Below, piece by piece: positions 9,843-18,951 of a stretch of 64,000 nt of DNA. How positions within the stretch are numbered: position 1 is the stretch's first letter; each line of letters starts with the position of its first letter. The translations under genes were made by a program, and so were the position numbers. Under the pieces are notes generated by a model. That model was not told the origin of the DNA and made no database searches. It worked only from the letters and a program-made list of their open reading frames with translations. The stretch comes from Oxalicibacterium faecigallinarum (GTDB lineage Bacteria; Pseudomonadota; Gammaproteobacteria; Burkholderiales; Burkholderiaceae_D): positions 698,008-762,007 of the forward strand of contig NZ_BMDI01000001.1 in NCBI RefSeq assembly GCF_014635705.1, written 5' to 3'.

Positions 9843-10226
9843 ATGACCAAATTGGTCTCCAAATTTCTTATCCTTCCCCTCGCATTCGTTTTTTTGTTTA
9901 TGACGAATGTGAGTATTTGGGATGAGCATTCAAATTGGCTGCTCAAAGAATTGGAACAGCATTCGCACGTTGAACAGCAAGAATGGGCGGATGAATACAT
10001 AGTGCTTCACGATATTGAATCCGTGGCGAAACCGCAAGTTCACGATTCACTATCCATAGAACACGAGCTACTACATGCGGCCAGTCACCTCCCACTTTAT
10101 TGGGGGGAAGAAGCATTTGATTTTCGTTTGCCGCTAGCAGAGTCAAAAAAGCACGTCTTGTATTCAACAGTCGTCGCTTTCACCTCTACTAAACCTCCTC
10201 TCCGCCCTCCTCGCATCACCATCTAA
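9843..10226 (+). CDS. Small exported protein with HELLHAASH motif (paralogue 1)
   Basis: Unrecognised 127-aa protein. An N-terminal hydrophobic segment (about residues 5-20) runs into MTNVSIWDEHSNWLLKELEQ. A central IEHELLHAASHLPL follows, with a proline/arginine-rich end (PPLRPPRITI). The same order occurs in the protein at 14189-14563, so the two are paralogues despite otherwise low identity. The HE..H...H spacing could bind a metal ion. It resembles a zincin motif only superficially, and the protein is too short for a typical protease. It follows czcRS and precedes the lipid-A-type modification genes, so a role in metal sensing or periplasmic buffering is plausible but unproven. Confidence 0.6.
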   Translation: MTKLVSKFLILPLAFVFLFMTNVSIWDEHSNWLLKELEQHSHVEQQEWADEYIVLHDIESVAKPQVHDSLSIEHELLHAASHLPLYWGEEAFDFRLPLAESKKHVLYSTVVAFTSTKPPLRPPRITI

Positions 10227-10402
10227 TTCGAGCCGCGTGTAATTCACTTACCGCGCTGGAATTCCTCTCGCATAGTCAATTCGATCGTTAAACCACGATT
10301 CGGATTCTTAATTACATCAATCTGTAATGACCTAACAAAAATGGCATTGTTTCATTCGAAACATGCATGTCAGTGGTCATGCTCAGAACATGAGAAGTCA
10401 CG

Positions 10403-11389
10403 ATGGAAACCGAATATCCAGTTCAGGTTGCGGACATAGTCTCTGCACGAAAAATTAGCGTTGTTGTCCCGCTATACAACGAAGAAGTAATGATCACCCC
10501 GTTTCATACACGTCTAAAAAAAGCTTTAGACAGCTCACCTTGGAACTGGGAAGTAATTTATGTCAATGATGGCAGTACTGATCGATCAAGATTGATCCTG
10601 GAAGGTATCCGTAACAACGCAACAAACGTCGGTGTGGCGAGCTTTACTCGTAACTTTGGTAAAGAAGAAGCGATGAGTGCCGGATTAAAACTGGCAACAG
10701 GAGATGCCGTCGTCATTATTGATGTGGACTTACAGGATCCTCCTGAGCTCATCTCTGCCATGGCATACGCATGGGCAAGCGGTGCTGATATTGTCAATAT
10801 GAAACGATTGGAGCGTCACGGTGAATCTTGGATGAAGAAGGCCACGGCGCATATCTTCTACCGCCTGATTAATCGTATAAGCGATGTTCCTGTTCCTGCA
10901 GACGTTGGAGATTTCAGATTACTGAGTCGTAGAGCTGTTGATGCGATTAATTCTCTGGAAGAAAGAAATCGCTTTATGAAAGGTCTGTTTGCCTGGGTTG
11001 GGTATCACTCAGTCACACTGGAATACAACCGAGAACCAAGATTTGCCGGCACGTCTAAATGGAAATACTGGCGCTTATGGAATTTTGCCCTCGAAGGTAT
11101 TACAGGCTTTTCTATCGCGCCCTTAAAAATATCAAGTTACGTTGGGGTGATGTGCGCGGGTATGGCGTTCTTATATGCCGCCTACTTTTTTTTGAAAACA
11201 TTGATTATTGGAGATGATGTAAAGGGATTTCCGACATTGATTGTGACAGTAATGATTCTTGGTGGATTGCAGTTGATGGCCATTGGAATAATTGGTGAAT
11301 ACCTTGGACGACTTTTTATAGAGAGTAAGAGACGTCCACTCTATTTGCTCGAAAACTATCGAGCGCCATTGCAAGACCATAAAAAATAG
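10403..11389 (+). CDS. GtrB/ArnC-like family 2 glycosyltransferase
   Basis: Membrane glycosyltransferase of 328 aa, likely transferring a sugar from a nucleotide donor to undecaprenyl phosphate. The GT-A domain has VVVPLYNEE, NDGSTDRS and the metal-binding DVDLQDPPE, plus the FAGTSKWKYWRL segment typical of the GtrB/DPM1/ArnC group. Two C-terminal transmembrane helices (about residues 240-262 and 275-297) and EYLGRLFIESKRRP complete the family pattern. It lies between metal-sensor genes and an EptA homologue, suggesting an envelope-modification module tied to metal stress. The sugar cannot be told from sequence. Confidence 0.85.
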   Translation: METEYPVQVADIVSARKISVVVPLYNEEVMITPFHTRLKKALDSSPWNWEVIYVNDGSTDRSRLILEGIRNNATNVGVASFTRNFGKEEAMSAGLKLATGDAVVIIDVDLQDPPELISAMAYAWASGADIVNMKRLERHGESWMKKATAHIFYRLINRISDVPVPADVGDFRLLSRRAVDAINSLEERNRFMKGLFAWVGYHSVTLEYNREPRFAGTSKWKYWRLWNFALEGITGFSIAPLKISSYVGVMCAGMAFLYAAYFFLKTLIIGDDVKGFPTLIVTVMILGGLQLMAIGIIGEYLGRLFIESKRRPLYLLENYRAPLQDHKK

Positions 11390-11503
11390 CTGGTCCCAAT
11401 TCATCAATTTGTCGGAGCTGATCGAGAAGCTGCTCATCTAGTAGCGGATAGCATTTTTTATCCGTATTAGAGAAGCAAGCCAAATCGTATCAGTCATATA
11501 TCA

Positions 11504-13162
11504 ATGCTCAAACGCATGCATCCACGTATGGCGTCGTGGTTAAACACGCCCATTGGCTTAATTGTCGTTATTAGCATTTGGCTCGCGACGATCGCAAATT
11601 TTCCGTTATGGAGAACGCTCACGCTGATGCCGGATAACCATGGAAGTCAATACTGGATTTTCATTTTTTCATTCTCCATCATCATCGCATCGCTTAACGC
11701 AATTGCATTAGGAGTGCTGGCATGGGGAGTTTTTCTTAAGCCAGTGCTTGCTCTAAGTACTGTTGCTGCAGGATTTGGCGGTTACTTCATGTTGACATAT
11801 GGGATTGTGATTGACACTGGGATGATCAGAAATGTAATCCAAACCGATGTCCGTGAAGTTAAGGATCTCCTAGACATTCGATTGCCAATAACATTGCTAT
11901 TGCTGTCTGGTCCACCGCTCGTGATCATCTGGTTTGCAAATATCAGACCAAGAACGATAAAACTCGCATTACTCCAACAAATCGGAATCATCTTAGGAGC
12001 GCTAGCGCTGTTAGTTGCTGTTCTGCTTATGGCATACCAGCCATTCTCCTCGACTATGCGAAACCATCCACAGGTGCGCTATTTGATCAACCCACTTAAT
12101 TCGTTTTATGCCCTCACGAAATTGGGCGTAGAACCATTGATTAATAGTCCCAAGGAATTCAAGACGTTGGGAGAGGACGTAAGGCTATCTGAGCTGAAGA
12201 AAGAAGAACAGCCACCTATAATGATTCTCATCGTCGGTGAAACTGTGCGCGCCCAAAATTTGTCGTTAAACAGTTATCAACGAACAACGACTCCGCTACT
12301 CTCTCAGGAGAAAAATCTGTTCTCTGCAGAAAATGCATGGTCTTGCGGCACCAGCACTGCAGAGTCGATTCCATGCATGTTCTCCAATCTTGGACGTGAA
12401 GGCTACTTGAGTCGTAAAGCAGATTATGAAAATCTTCTAGACGTTATTCAACGTGCGGGCATGGCTGTCCTATGGTTAGATAATCAATCGGGATGCAAAG
12501 GGGTATGCGAGCGCATTCCTACCCAGCAGGCGATCCCCAATCCATCATCTAAATTTTGCACACAAGACGGAACATGCCAGGACTCTTTCATGCTTGAAAA
12601 TTTGAAAGAGCGTATAGATACACTTCCAGCTGATCGACGAAAGCACGGAATCGTCCTTGTGATGCATCAAATGGGAAGTCACGGACCAGCCTACTTTAAG
12701 CGTTCTATGCCTGAGCGCAAGAAATTTCTTCCCGAGTGCAAATCCGCCAACTTACAGTCGTGTAGCAGAGAGTCTGTCATGAACGCATATGACAACAGCA
12801 TTCTCGAGACCGATTACTTTCTGAAAAACGTGATTAAGTGGCTAGACACGACTTACAAAGATCGGGCCACTAGCATGATGTATGTTTCAGACCATGGCGA
12901 ATCATTAGGTGAAGGAAATATCTACTTACATGGGCTTCCTTATGTATTCGCACCTGAAACTCAGAAAAAAATTCCTTGGATCCTCTGGATGTCTGACAAG
13001 ATGCAAGACCAGACAGGTGCATCTATTGCTTGCCTAAATCAAAGAAAGGAAGACGCTTTGATATCGCATGACAATTACTTTCATACTGTGATCGGAATGC
13101 TCAATGCACAAACGCATACCTATCGTAGAGAACTTGATCTTCTCAGCGCATGCAGGCAATGA
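11504..13162 (+). CDS. eptA: Phosphoethanolamine transferase, EptA family
   Basis: Inner-membrane alkaline-phosphatase-fold transferase of 552 aa that adds phosphoethanolamine to lipid A or another envelope acceptor. Five N-terminal helices (about residues 15-175) precede the periplasmic catalytic domain. That domain has metal ligand Glu in LIVGETVRAQN, nucleophile Thr in SCGTSTAESIPCMFS, and C-terminal ligands in YVSDHGESLGE. Cysteine pairs (for example NQSGCKGVCERIP) match the disulfides of EptA/MCR-type proteins. It follows the glycosyltransferase and precedes czcD. In other bacteria zinc-responsive two-component systems induce eptA homologues; control by CzcRS here is inference. Confidence 0.88.
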   Translation: MLKRMHPRMASWLNTPIGLIVVISIWLATIANFPLWRTLTLMPDNHGSQYWIFIFSFSIIIASLNAIALGVLAWGVFLKPVLALSTVAAGFGGYFMLTYGIVIDTGMIRNVIQTDVREVKDLLDIRLPITLLLLSGPPLVIIWFANIRPRTIKLALLQQIGIILGALALLVAVLLMAYQPFSSTMRNHPQVRYLINPLNSFYALTKLGVEPLINSPKEFKTLGEDVRLSELKKEEQPPIMILIVGETVRAQNLSLNSYQRTTTPLLSQEKNLFSAENAWSCGTSTAESIPCMFSNLGREGYLSRKADYENLLDVIQRAGMAVLWLDNQSGCKGVCERIPTQQAIPNPSSKFCTQDGTCQDSFMLENLKERIDTLPADRRKHGIVLVMHQMGSHGPAYFKRSMPERKKFLPECKSANLQSCSRESVMNAYDNSILETDYFLKNVIKWLDTTYKDRATSMMYVSDHGESLGEGNIYLHGLPYVFAPETQKKIPWILWMSDKMQDQTGASIACLNQRKEDALISHDNYFHTVIGMLNAQTHTYRRELDLLSACRQ

Positions 13163-13244
13163 CATATGAAGCATTACAGTGTTTGAAAGAAGTGCCTTAG
13201 AAAGAACTTTTAGCCCGATAGAAAACTCTCTTTAGAGGTTTGAA

Positions 13245-14156
13245 ATGAATGATCACGACGGACAATCTCACGCAGGACATTCTCATGGTAGCAATGCGAA
13301 TGAAAGTAAAGTACTAATCGCATTCGTCATTACCTTTAGTTTCATGGTGGTGGAAGCGGTAGGCGGCGCCATTTCAGGCTCCTTGGCGCTCATCGCAGAT
13401 GCTGGCCATATGCTTACCGATGCCATGTCACTCGCTTTGGCTTACGGTGCTTTTAGACTAGGAAGAAAACCTGCTGATATCAAACGTACCTTTGGTTACG
13501 GAAGATTTGAAGTTATCGCAGGATTTTTAAACGCGCTCACGCTCTTCATCATTTTCTTTTGGATCGTTTACGAAGCAGTGAAGCGATTTACTGAACCGAA
13601 AGAAATTCTCACTGGACCAATGTTTATCGTAGCGTCTATTGGCTTAGTCGTTAACATAGCGGTCTATTGGTATTTGACACGTGGAGATAGCGAGCACGTA
13701 AATATTAAAGGCGCTGCATTACACGTTATGGGAGACTTGCTTGGTTCCATTGGAGCGATTGCCGCCTCAATTGCCATTTACTTTACTGGCTGGACACCTA
13801 TTGATCCACTCTTGTCGGTATTCGTCTCGTTACTGATTTTGAATAGTGCATGGAGGCTGCTGAAGAATTCTCTTCATATATTGCTTGAAGGTGCTCCTAG
13901 CGGATTAAGTGCATCCATCATTGAGACTCACATATTGGAAACAATACCAACAGTCGCAAAGGTTAAACATGTGCATATATGGTCTCTGACATCTGGAAGT
14001 ACCTTGGCAACGATGCATATAGCATTAAAGCCAGCTGCTGATCCTCGATCTACTGTCAAATCAGTCGAACAAGAGCTCGATAAGAAGTTCGGAATTCAAC
14101 ACGCGACAATCGCAATTGACTGGGATGATGTGGATAGCCAATGCGCTGTGCAATAG
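13245..14156 (+). CDS. czcD: Cation diffusion facilitator CzcD
   Basis: Inner-membrane Zn/Co/Cd:H+ antiporter of 303 aa, normal for the CDF family. A short His-rich N-terminus (MNDHDGQSHAGHSHGS) precedes six transmembrane helices. The metal site residues appear in SLALIADAGHMLTDA (helix 2) and ALHVMGDLLGS (helix 5), the His/Asp pattern of zinc CDF transporters. A C-terminal cytosolic domain ends with VKHVHIWSLTSG. GAGGT stands upstream of the ATG. It would lower cytosolic metal and feed the periplasmic CzcCBA pump. Confidence 0.93.
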   Translation: MNDHDGQSHAGHSHGSNANESKVLIAFVITFSFMVVEAVGGAISGSLALIADAGHMLTDAMSLALAYGAFRLGRKPADIKRTFGYGRFEVIAGFLNALTLFIIFFWIVYEAVKRFTEPKEILTGPMFIVASIGLVVNIAVYWYLTRGDSEHVNIKGAALHVMGDLLGSIGAIAASIAIYFTGWTPIDPLLSVFVSLLILNSAWRLLKNSLHILLEGAPSGLSASIIETHILETIPTVAKVKHVHIWSLTSGSTLATMHIALKPAADPRSTVKSVEQELDKKFGIQHATIAIDWDDVDSQCAVQ

Positions 14157-14188
14157 ATCTCTTACGCGATAAATAGATCCATCTGAAT

Positions 14189-14563
14189 ATGTTTCGTTTT
14201 CCTGACTTATGCATCACGATGAGGCGGCTCATAGTTTTTATCATGACGTTTGCCGTTCTTTTCACGACAAACGTAAGCATTTGGGACAAAGACTCTCGCT
14301 GGCTAACTAAAGAGTTAGGCGGAATCGCCTATCTTGAAGATTCTGCGCATAACTCCAAACCTTCTTTACGTAACGGTAATTACAAGGCGGTTGAACATGA
14401 GCTTCTACATGCAGCTAGCCATATGTCGTTATTTTTGATTGAAGAGTTTAGTCTTCATAACGAGCCCCACGGCCGTTCTATTCAATATAGTGGCTACGCT
14501 ATTCACGCACTCTCTTCCTCGCCCCCTCCGCCCTTCCGACCACCAAGAGTTTTGTTCATCTGA
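14189..14563 (+). CDS. Small exported protein with HELLHAASH motif (paralogue 2)
   Basis: Unrecognised 124-aa protein paralogous to the one at 9843. Both share a hydrophobic N-terminus leading to TTNVSIWDKDSRWLTKELGG, then VEHELLHAASHMSL, and a C-terminal PPPPFRPPR. Two starts are possible: the ATG at 14189, or the ATG at 14219 (MRRLIVFIM), which lines up better with the paralogue. It lies just after czcD, 32 bases past its stop, and probably belongs to the same transcript. The conserved His/Glu cluster suggests metal binding at the outer face of the membrane; function unknown. Confidence 0.6.
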   Translation: MFRFPDLCITMRRLIVFIMTFAVLFTTNVSIWDKDSRWLTKELGGIAYLEDSAHNSKPSLRNGNYKAVEHELLHAASHMSLFLIEEFSLHNEPHGRSIQYSGYAIHALSSSPPPPFRPPRVLFI

Positions 14564-14569
14564 CTCCAC

Positions 14570-14597
14570 ACGGGGACATCCTTCACGATGTCTCCGT
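14570..14597 (+). terminator. Terminator-like hairpin after the czcD-associated gene
   Basis: An 11-bp stem (14570-14580 with 14587-14597, one G-T pair) encloses a 6-base loop just past the stop of the small gene. No T run follows, so it may be a weak or Rho-assisted terminator. Confidence 0.45.
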
Positions 14598-14708
14598 ATC
14601 AGATTTCACGCAACTCATCCTGCTTATGGTGACTTGTGCGATCGCGCAAATTTTCATCATGCAAGGTCAGCAAGATCTTGCATGCCTATCTGCGAATAGA
14701 CGAACTTT

Positions 14709-15440
14709 ATGGTCGAAATTGGAAATCCAACAATGCATGAGATGCCATTCGAGCAGCGTGTCCGCAACATGGTGGATCATGAAACGACTGTACGGGAAAA
14801 CAAACGCCTGCAGATACTCTTAAAAAAGGCAAAACTTCCACTAACCACTTCAATCGAAGATATTGATTATCGATCGCCACGTGGATTAGACAAGGCCTTG
14901 ATGCTCTCGCTATCCACTTTGGATTGGGTGCGGAAGCAGCATAATTTAGTAATCACAGGGCCAACCGGTACGGGTAAGACTTGGTTAGCGTGTGCGCTGG
15001 CCAATTATGCATGCCGACTGGGGTTGTCTAGCCAATTTTATCGCGTTCCCATATTGATGGAATCACTGCTTTCTGCAAGAGCGTCAGGATCTTTCAGTTT
15101 GCGACTTGAGCAGCTCAATAAGATTGATTTGCTGATACTAGATGACTGGGGGATTGAGCCTTTATCGAAAAGAGCCCAAAACGATTTGCTGGAGCTGGTC
15201 GATAAACGTTTGGGTATGAGGTCAATGATCATTACCAGCCAATTTCCGATAAGTCATTGGCATGATGAGCTGGATAATAAAACGGTCGCGGATGCAATCA
15301 TGGATCGGATTGCTCATAGCTCTTATCTCCTTGAGCTAAGCGGAGAATCTCTTAGAAGAAACAAAAGCGTGAACACGAAGAAAACGAGATCTTCAAAGTA
15401 CTGTCGTAATCATACTGATCTGCCAGTTCCTCTTGAGTGA
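14709..15440 (+). CDS. istB: IstB-like transposition ATPase (orphan, N-terminally short)
   Basis: ATP-binding helper of IS21-family transposition, 243 aa. Walker A is ITGPTGTGKTW and Walker B is LLILDDWGIEP, with the family block TSQFPISHWHDELDNKTVADAIMDRIAH and GESLRR. Normally istB follows istA, the DDE transposase, closely, but no istA is present upstream. About 25 residues of the usual IstB N-terminus are also missing, because an in-frame stop lies four codons before the ATG. It is therefore probably a remnant of an IS21-type insertion between the czc and ars blocks. Confidence 0.8.
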   Translation: MVEIGNPTMHEMPFEQRVRNMVDHETTVRENKRLQILLKKAKLPLTTSIEDIDYRSPRGLDKALMLSLSTLDWVRKQHNLVITGPTGTGKTWLACALANYACRLGLSSQFYRVPILMESLLSARASGSFSLRLEQLNKIDLLILDDWGIEPLSKRAQNDLLELVDKRLGMRSMIITSQFPISHWHDELDNKTVADAIMDRIAHSSYLLELSGESLRRNKSVNTKKTRSSKYCRNHTDLPVPLE

Positions 15441-15456
15441 GGGGGAACTGGCGATC
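15417..15456. terminator. Hairpin between istB and the ars operon
   Basis: GCCAGTTCC (15422-15430) pairs with GGAACTGGC (15444-15452), extended by flanking GATC on both sides with one bulge. It spans the istB stop codon in a convergent gap. No clear T run follows on either strand, so termination is only likely. Confidence 0.4.
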
Positions 15457-15470
15457 CGGTATTAGATGGC

Positions 15471-16607
15471 TTATATCGATGCTTGATTAACGCGCTTACT
15501 TAGCTCTTCAGCACTTTCTTTGCGCTCGCTGTAACGGTCAACTAGGTAATCGGCAACATCTCGCGTCATTAAAGTAAATTTGAACAGTTCTTCCATCACA
15601 TCAACGATACGATCGTAGTAAGCGGATGGCTTCATCCGGCCAGCATCGTCAAACTCCAGAAACGCTTTAGCCACAGAAGATTGATTCGGGATCGTGATCA
15701 TACGCATCCAGCGCCCCAAGATTCGCATTTGATTGACGGCATTGAAAGACTGAGATCCGCCAGAGACCTGCATGACGGCAAGTGTCTTTCCTTGAGTTGG
15801 CCTCACGGCTCCGATTGAAAGTGGAATCCAGTCGATCTGCGCTTTGAGAATGCCGGTCATAGCACCATGACGCTCTGGCGAGCACCAGACCATGCCTTCT
15901 GCCCATTGTGCCAAATCTCGTAGCTCCTGCACTTTTGGATGAGATTCGGTTTCGCTATCAGGTAATGGCAAGCCTCTCGGATCAAAAATCCTGACCTCAC
16001 CCCCCATCGTTTCGAGTAGTCGGGCTGCTTCCATTGTTACCAGACGGCTAAAAGAACGTTCACGGACAGATCCATACAACAACAGGAACCGAGGCCGATG
16101 ACTTGCTCTTGTTTGTGCCAACAAGTCGGTTTCCTGTGGTTGCCGGAAAAGCTCCTGCGAGATATTCGGAAGTCCATCTGTTGAATGCGCAACGCGCTGC
16201 CCTTGATCGTTAATGACAAGTTCACCGTCTTCCTTGATGAATGCTTTGGCTGGAGAAGGAGGCAAGATGTCCAGCACCAACTCAGACGGTCGGCATAGCC
16301 GTGTGCCGATCGGCGTAATGACGAACGGGCGATTGATCAAAATCGGATGCGCCATCATTGCATCCAGTAATGCGTCATCGTCGATCTCTAGGTTATCTAG
16401 GCCCAGCTCTGCATACGGCGTACCTTTTTGGCGCAGCGCATTTCGAACAGATAACCCCGCTTTCTTGATCATTAAGCGTAGTTCGTCCCGCGCAGGCGGG
16501 CTAGTCAAGTACTCAACGACCTCAGGTTCGATACCGACATGTCGGATGAGTGCCAACGTATTTCTTGATGTCCCGCAATCAGGGTTGTGAAATATCTTCA
16601 CGTGCAT
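15471..16607 (-). CDS. arsH: ArsC-ArsH fusion: arsenate reductase plus FMN reductase-like ArsH
   Basis: A 378-aa protein joining two arsenic enzymes. Residues 1 to about 140 match glutaredoxin-dependent ArsC of the plasmid R773 type: [12 protein letters not shown] with catalytic Cys, and [23 protein letters not shown]. From about residue 150 to the end it matches ArsH, an NADPH-dependent flavoprotein acting on organoarsenicals: [17 protein letters not shown], then [17 protein letters not shown] and [16 protein letters not shown]. There is no stop or frameshift between the two; a short linker (about 140-150) joins them. It is the last gene of the ars cluster, 42 bases past arsB. The ArsC part would be a second, mechanistically different arsenate reductase beside the thioredoxin-type ArsC upstream. 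Confidence 0.9.
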   Translation of the reverse strand: MHVKIFHNPDCGTSRNTLALIRHVGIEPEVVEYLTSPPARDELRLMIKKAGLSVRNALRQKGTPYAELGLDNLEIDDDALLDAMMAHPILINRPFVITPIGTRLCRPSELVLDILPPSPAKAFIKEDGELVINDQGQRVAHSTDGLPNISQELFRQPQETDLLAQTRASHRPRFLLLYGSVRERSFSRLVTMEAARLLETMGGEVRIFDPRGLPLPDSETESHPKVQELRDLAQWAEGMVWCSPERHGAMTGILKAQIDWIPLSIGAVRPTQGKTLAVMQVSGGSQSFNAVNQMRILGRWMRMITIPNQSSVAKAFLEFDDAGRMKPSAYYDRIVDVMEELFKFTLMTRDVADYLVDRYSERKESAEELSKRVNQASI

Positions 16608-16649
16608 ATTTTTACCGTTTCTAATGTGGAATTCTAGATAAGTGCATCT

Positions 16650-17936
16650 TTAGATGCTGAGCCTTATGGCCAATGCACAGAGCGTGATGAAAAGTACTGG
16701 CAAGGTCAGCACTGCACCGACTCGGAAATAGTAGCCCCACGTAATTTTGATGCCTTTGGTCGATAGCACATGCAACCAAAGCAGGGTCGCCAAGCTACCT
16801 ATCGGCGTGATCTTAGGACCCAAATCACTACCAATGACATTGGCGTAGATCATTGCATCGCGTACCACACCTTCAGCATTGCTGGCATCAATCGAAAGCG
16901 CACCGATGAGTACTGTCGGCATGTTATTCATGATCGAAGACAGTATCGCGGTCAGGAGGCCTGTTCCCAGCGCCGCACCCCATACGCCGTAATGCGCAAA
17001 TTCGTTCAGCAGATTAGCGAGATAATCTGTCAGGCCTGCATTGCGTAAGCCATAAACGACCAGATACATTCCCAAAGAGAAGAAAACGATCTGCCAGGGC
17101 GCATCCCGAATGACAGCGCGTGTCGAGATCACATGTCCCTTCCCAGCTACCAGCAAGAGAATCAGAGCACCGACTCCGGCAACGACACTGATTGGCACGC
17201 CGATCGCATCCTCAAGCCAGAAGAAACCGATCAACAACAGACCTAGCACCCACCAACCGGCTGTGAATGTCGCGTAATCTTGAATGGCACTGCTAGGCTC
17301 TTTGACATCGCTAATTGCATAGCTGGCAGGAATATCGCGCTTGAAGTACCAATACAGCACAAGCAAAGTTGCGCCGACCGAGATGACATTCACCGGCACC
17401 ATGACAGCCGCGTATTGCGCAAATCCGATGCCGAAATAATCTGCCGAGACGATGTTCACTAGATTGGAGACGACAAGCGGCAGGCTGGCTGTGTCCGCAA
17501 TGAATCCAGCTGCCATCACAAATGCCAGCGTGGCACGTCCTGAGAATTTCAAGGCAAGCAGCATCGCAATGACGATGGGCGTCAGTATCAGAGCGGCACC
17601 ATCGTTCGCAAACAAGGCCGCGACAACTGCACCAAGTAAGACCAGCAATACAAACAGCTTGCGACCGCTGCCGCTGCCCCATCGCGCTACGTGCAAGGCT
17701 GCCCACTCAAAGAATCCTGCCTTGTCGAGCAGCAGGCTAATGATGATGATGGCGATGAAAGTGGCCGTCGCGTTCCAGACGATGTTCCATACGACTGGAA
17801 TATCCGAAAGTTGAATTACCCCAAGTACCAACGCTGCTAAGGCACCGCCTATTGCGCTCCAGCCGATGCCGAGCCCTTTGGGTTGCCATATAACGAGGGT
17901 AAGCGTGATGAGAAAAACCAGAAAAGCGGTAAGCAC
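16650..17936 (-). CDS. arsB: Arsenite/antimonite efflux permease ArsB
   Basis: Inner-membrane As(III)/Sb(III):H+ antiporter. The frame stays open upstream to 18395, but that part overlaps arsC and reads as basic nonsense. The natural start is the GTG at 17936 ([12 protein letters not shown]), with AAGGA about seven bases upstream, giving 428 aa against 429 for E. coli ArsB. Diagnostic segments include [64 protein letters not shown] and [17 protein letters not shown], with about twelve hydrophobic helices. No arsA is visible, so transport should be driven by the proton gradient alone. Confidence 0.95.
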   Translation of the reverse strand: MLTAFLVFLITLTLVIWQPKGLGIGWSAIGGALAALVLGVIQLSDIPVVWNIVWNATATFIAIIIISLLLDKAGFFEWAALHVARWGSGSGRKLFVLLVLLGAVVAALFANDGAALILTPIVIAMLLALKFSGRATLAFVMAAGFIADTASLPLVVSNLVNIVSADYFGIGFAQYAAVMVPVNVISVGATLLVLYWYFKRDIPASYAISDVKEPSSAIQDYATFTAGWWVLGLLLIGFFWLEDAIGVPISVVAGVGALILLLVAGKGHVISTRAVIRDAPWQIVFFSLGMYLVVYGLRNAGLTDYLANLLNEFAHYGVWGAALGTGLLTAILSSIMNNMPTVLIGALSIDASNAEGVVRDAMIYANVIGSDLGPKITPIGSLATLLWLHVLSTKGIKITWGYYFRVGAVLTLPVLFITLCALAIRLSI

Positions 17937-17997
17937 GGAACGTCCTTGGTGACTGGAAGATAGAAGATAAAAATGGGGCGATGTGCGCCCCTTGTTG

Positions 17998-18510
17998 CTA
18001 TGAGTGCTTCGAGCCGATCGCGTCCATCTCGTGCTTGATCGCTGTTTTTTCGAGCTGGTGAATCGGCAGATTGTTAAGCAGATTGATACGCGAAACGATC
18101 TGCTTCGCGACCTTGGAGAACACCGCACGCTTTTCTTCGTCGCTACCGACAGCCGCTGCTGGATCTTCAAAGCCCCAGTGAGCAGACACAGGATGGCCAG
18201 GCCAGATCGGGCAGACTTCACCAGCAGCGTTGTCGCAGACGGTAATAATGAAATCCATCTGCGGCGCATCAGCAGCCGCAAACTCATCCCAGCTCTTGCT
18301 GCGCAGGTTCGTAATCGGGTAGCCGGTGTCTGCGATCTGTTCGATCGCGAATGGATTGACGGTTCCTCCTGGATGACTACCAGCGCTGAAGCCACGGAAG
18401 CGTCCTTTACCGATCGAGGTCAAAAAAGCTTCAGCCATGATGCTGCGGGCAGAGTTGCCTGTGCAGAGAAACAGCACGTTGTATGTCTTTGTGGCGTCTG
18501 TATTGCTCAT
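17998..18510 (-). CDS. arsC: Thioredoxin-coupled arsenate reductase ArsC (LMWP fold)
   Basis: Arsenate reductase of 170 aa with the low-molecular-weight phosphatase fold. The P-loop is [17 protein letters not shown], and [21 protein letters not shown] supplies the resolving cysteines. The start at 18510 ([11 protein letters not shown]) is chosen because AGGATA lies six bases upstream; a TTG 12 codons earlier has no such site. It sits between arsR and arsB in the same orientation. It reduces As(V) to As(III), the substrate of ArsB, and is unrelated in fold to the ArsC half of the downstream fusion. Confidence 0.93.
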   Translation of the reverse strand: MSNTDATKTYNVLFLCTGNSARSIMAEAFLTSIGKGRFRGFSAGSHPGGTVNPFAIEQIADTGYPITNLRSKSWDEFAAADAPQMDFIITVCDNAAGEVCPIWPGHPVSAHWGFEDPAAAVGSDEEKRAVFSKVAKQIVSRINLLNNLPIHQLEKTAIKHEMDAIGSKHS

Positions 18511-18542
18511 AAAAGTATCCTTGATTGAAATTGGTTTGGAGC

Positions 18543-18878
18543 TCAAGACTGACTTGCAGACTCAGTGGTGCATGTCGACCCAGGTGTACATACATTGCCG
18601 CCACAGCAGTTCTCTGTGAGGAAGCCGATCACGCCATTCATGGTCTGAAAATTTGCTGAATAAATAACAAATCTGCCCTCGTTACGGGAGGAGATGAGTC
18701 CAGCATGGGTCAGTTCTTTGAGATGGAACGACATCGATGAAGGCGGTATTGATAAGTGATCGCCGATCTTGGTAGCGGCCATGCCTTCCGGCCCGCATTG
18801 AACCAGAACACGAAAAATCCCAAGACGTGATTCCTGAGCTAGGGCAGATAGCGCTGCAATGACCTGTGAATCTTTCAT
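18543..18878 (-). CDS. arsR: Arsenic-responsive repressor ArsR
   Basis: Winged-helix metalloregulator of 111 aa (ATG at 18878 with AAGGATA six bases upstream). The HTH region is GMAATKIGDHLSIPPSSMSFHLKELTHAGLI. It lacks the classical CxC pair in the recognition helix. Instead it carries ENCCGGNVCTPGSTC near the C-terminus, a vicinal Cys pair plus downstream Cys resembling the C-terminal As(III) site of Acidithiobacillus-type ArsR. It heads the leftward ars operon (arsR, arsC, arsB, arsCH) and probably represses it until As(III) binds. Confidence 0.92.
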   Translation of the reverse strand: MKDSQVIAALSALAQESRLGIFRVLVQCGPEGMAATKIGDHLSIPPSSMSFHLKELTHAGLISSRNEGRFVIYSANFQTMNGVIGFLTENCCGGNVCTPGSTCTTESASQS

Positions 18879-18909
18879 CAAACTATCCTTCATTTCCATA
18901 ATTCCACAT

Positions 18910-18925
18910 TTCAATAATAATTGAA
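18910..18925. promoter_or_regulatory. Candidate ArsR operator
   Basis: TTCAAT-AATA-ATTGAA is a perfect inverted repeat 32 bases upstream of the arsR start, in an AT-rich promoter-like stretch. Position and TTGAA-type arms fit ArsR-family operators. Binding is inferred. Confidence 0.55.
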
Positions 18926-18951
18926 TTATATGACAAAACGATGACCGTTTT

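Noticed and set aside
9843-10226. HELLHAASH protein as a zinc metalloprotease
   Set aside because: The zincin motif is HExxH. Here the Glu-His spacing (HELLH) is superficially similar, but the protein is only 127 residues, and nothing else of a protease fold is visible.
17937-18395. N-terminal extension of ArsB by about 153 residues
   Set aside because: It overlaps arsC in another frame and has a basic, shadow-like composition. The GTG at 17936 has a good ribosome site and gives the family length.
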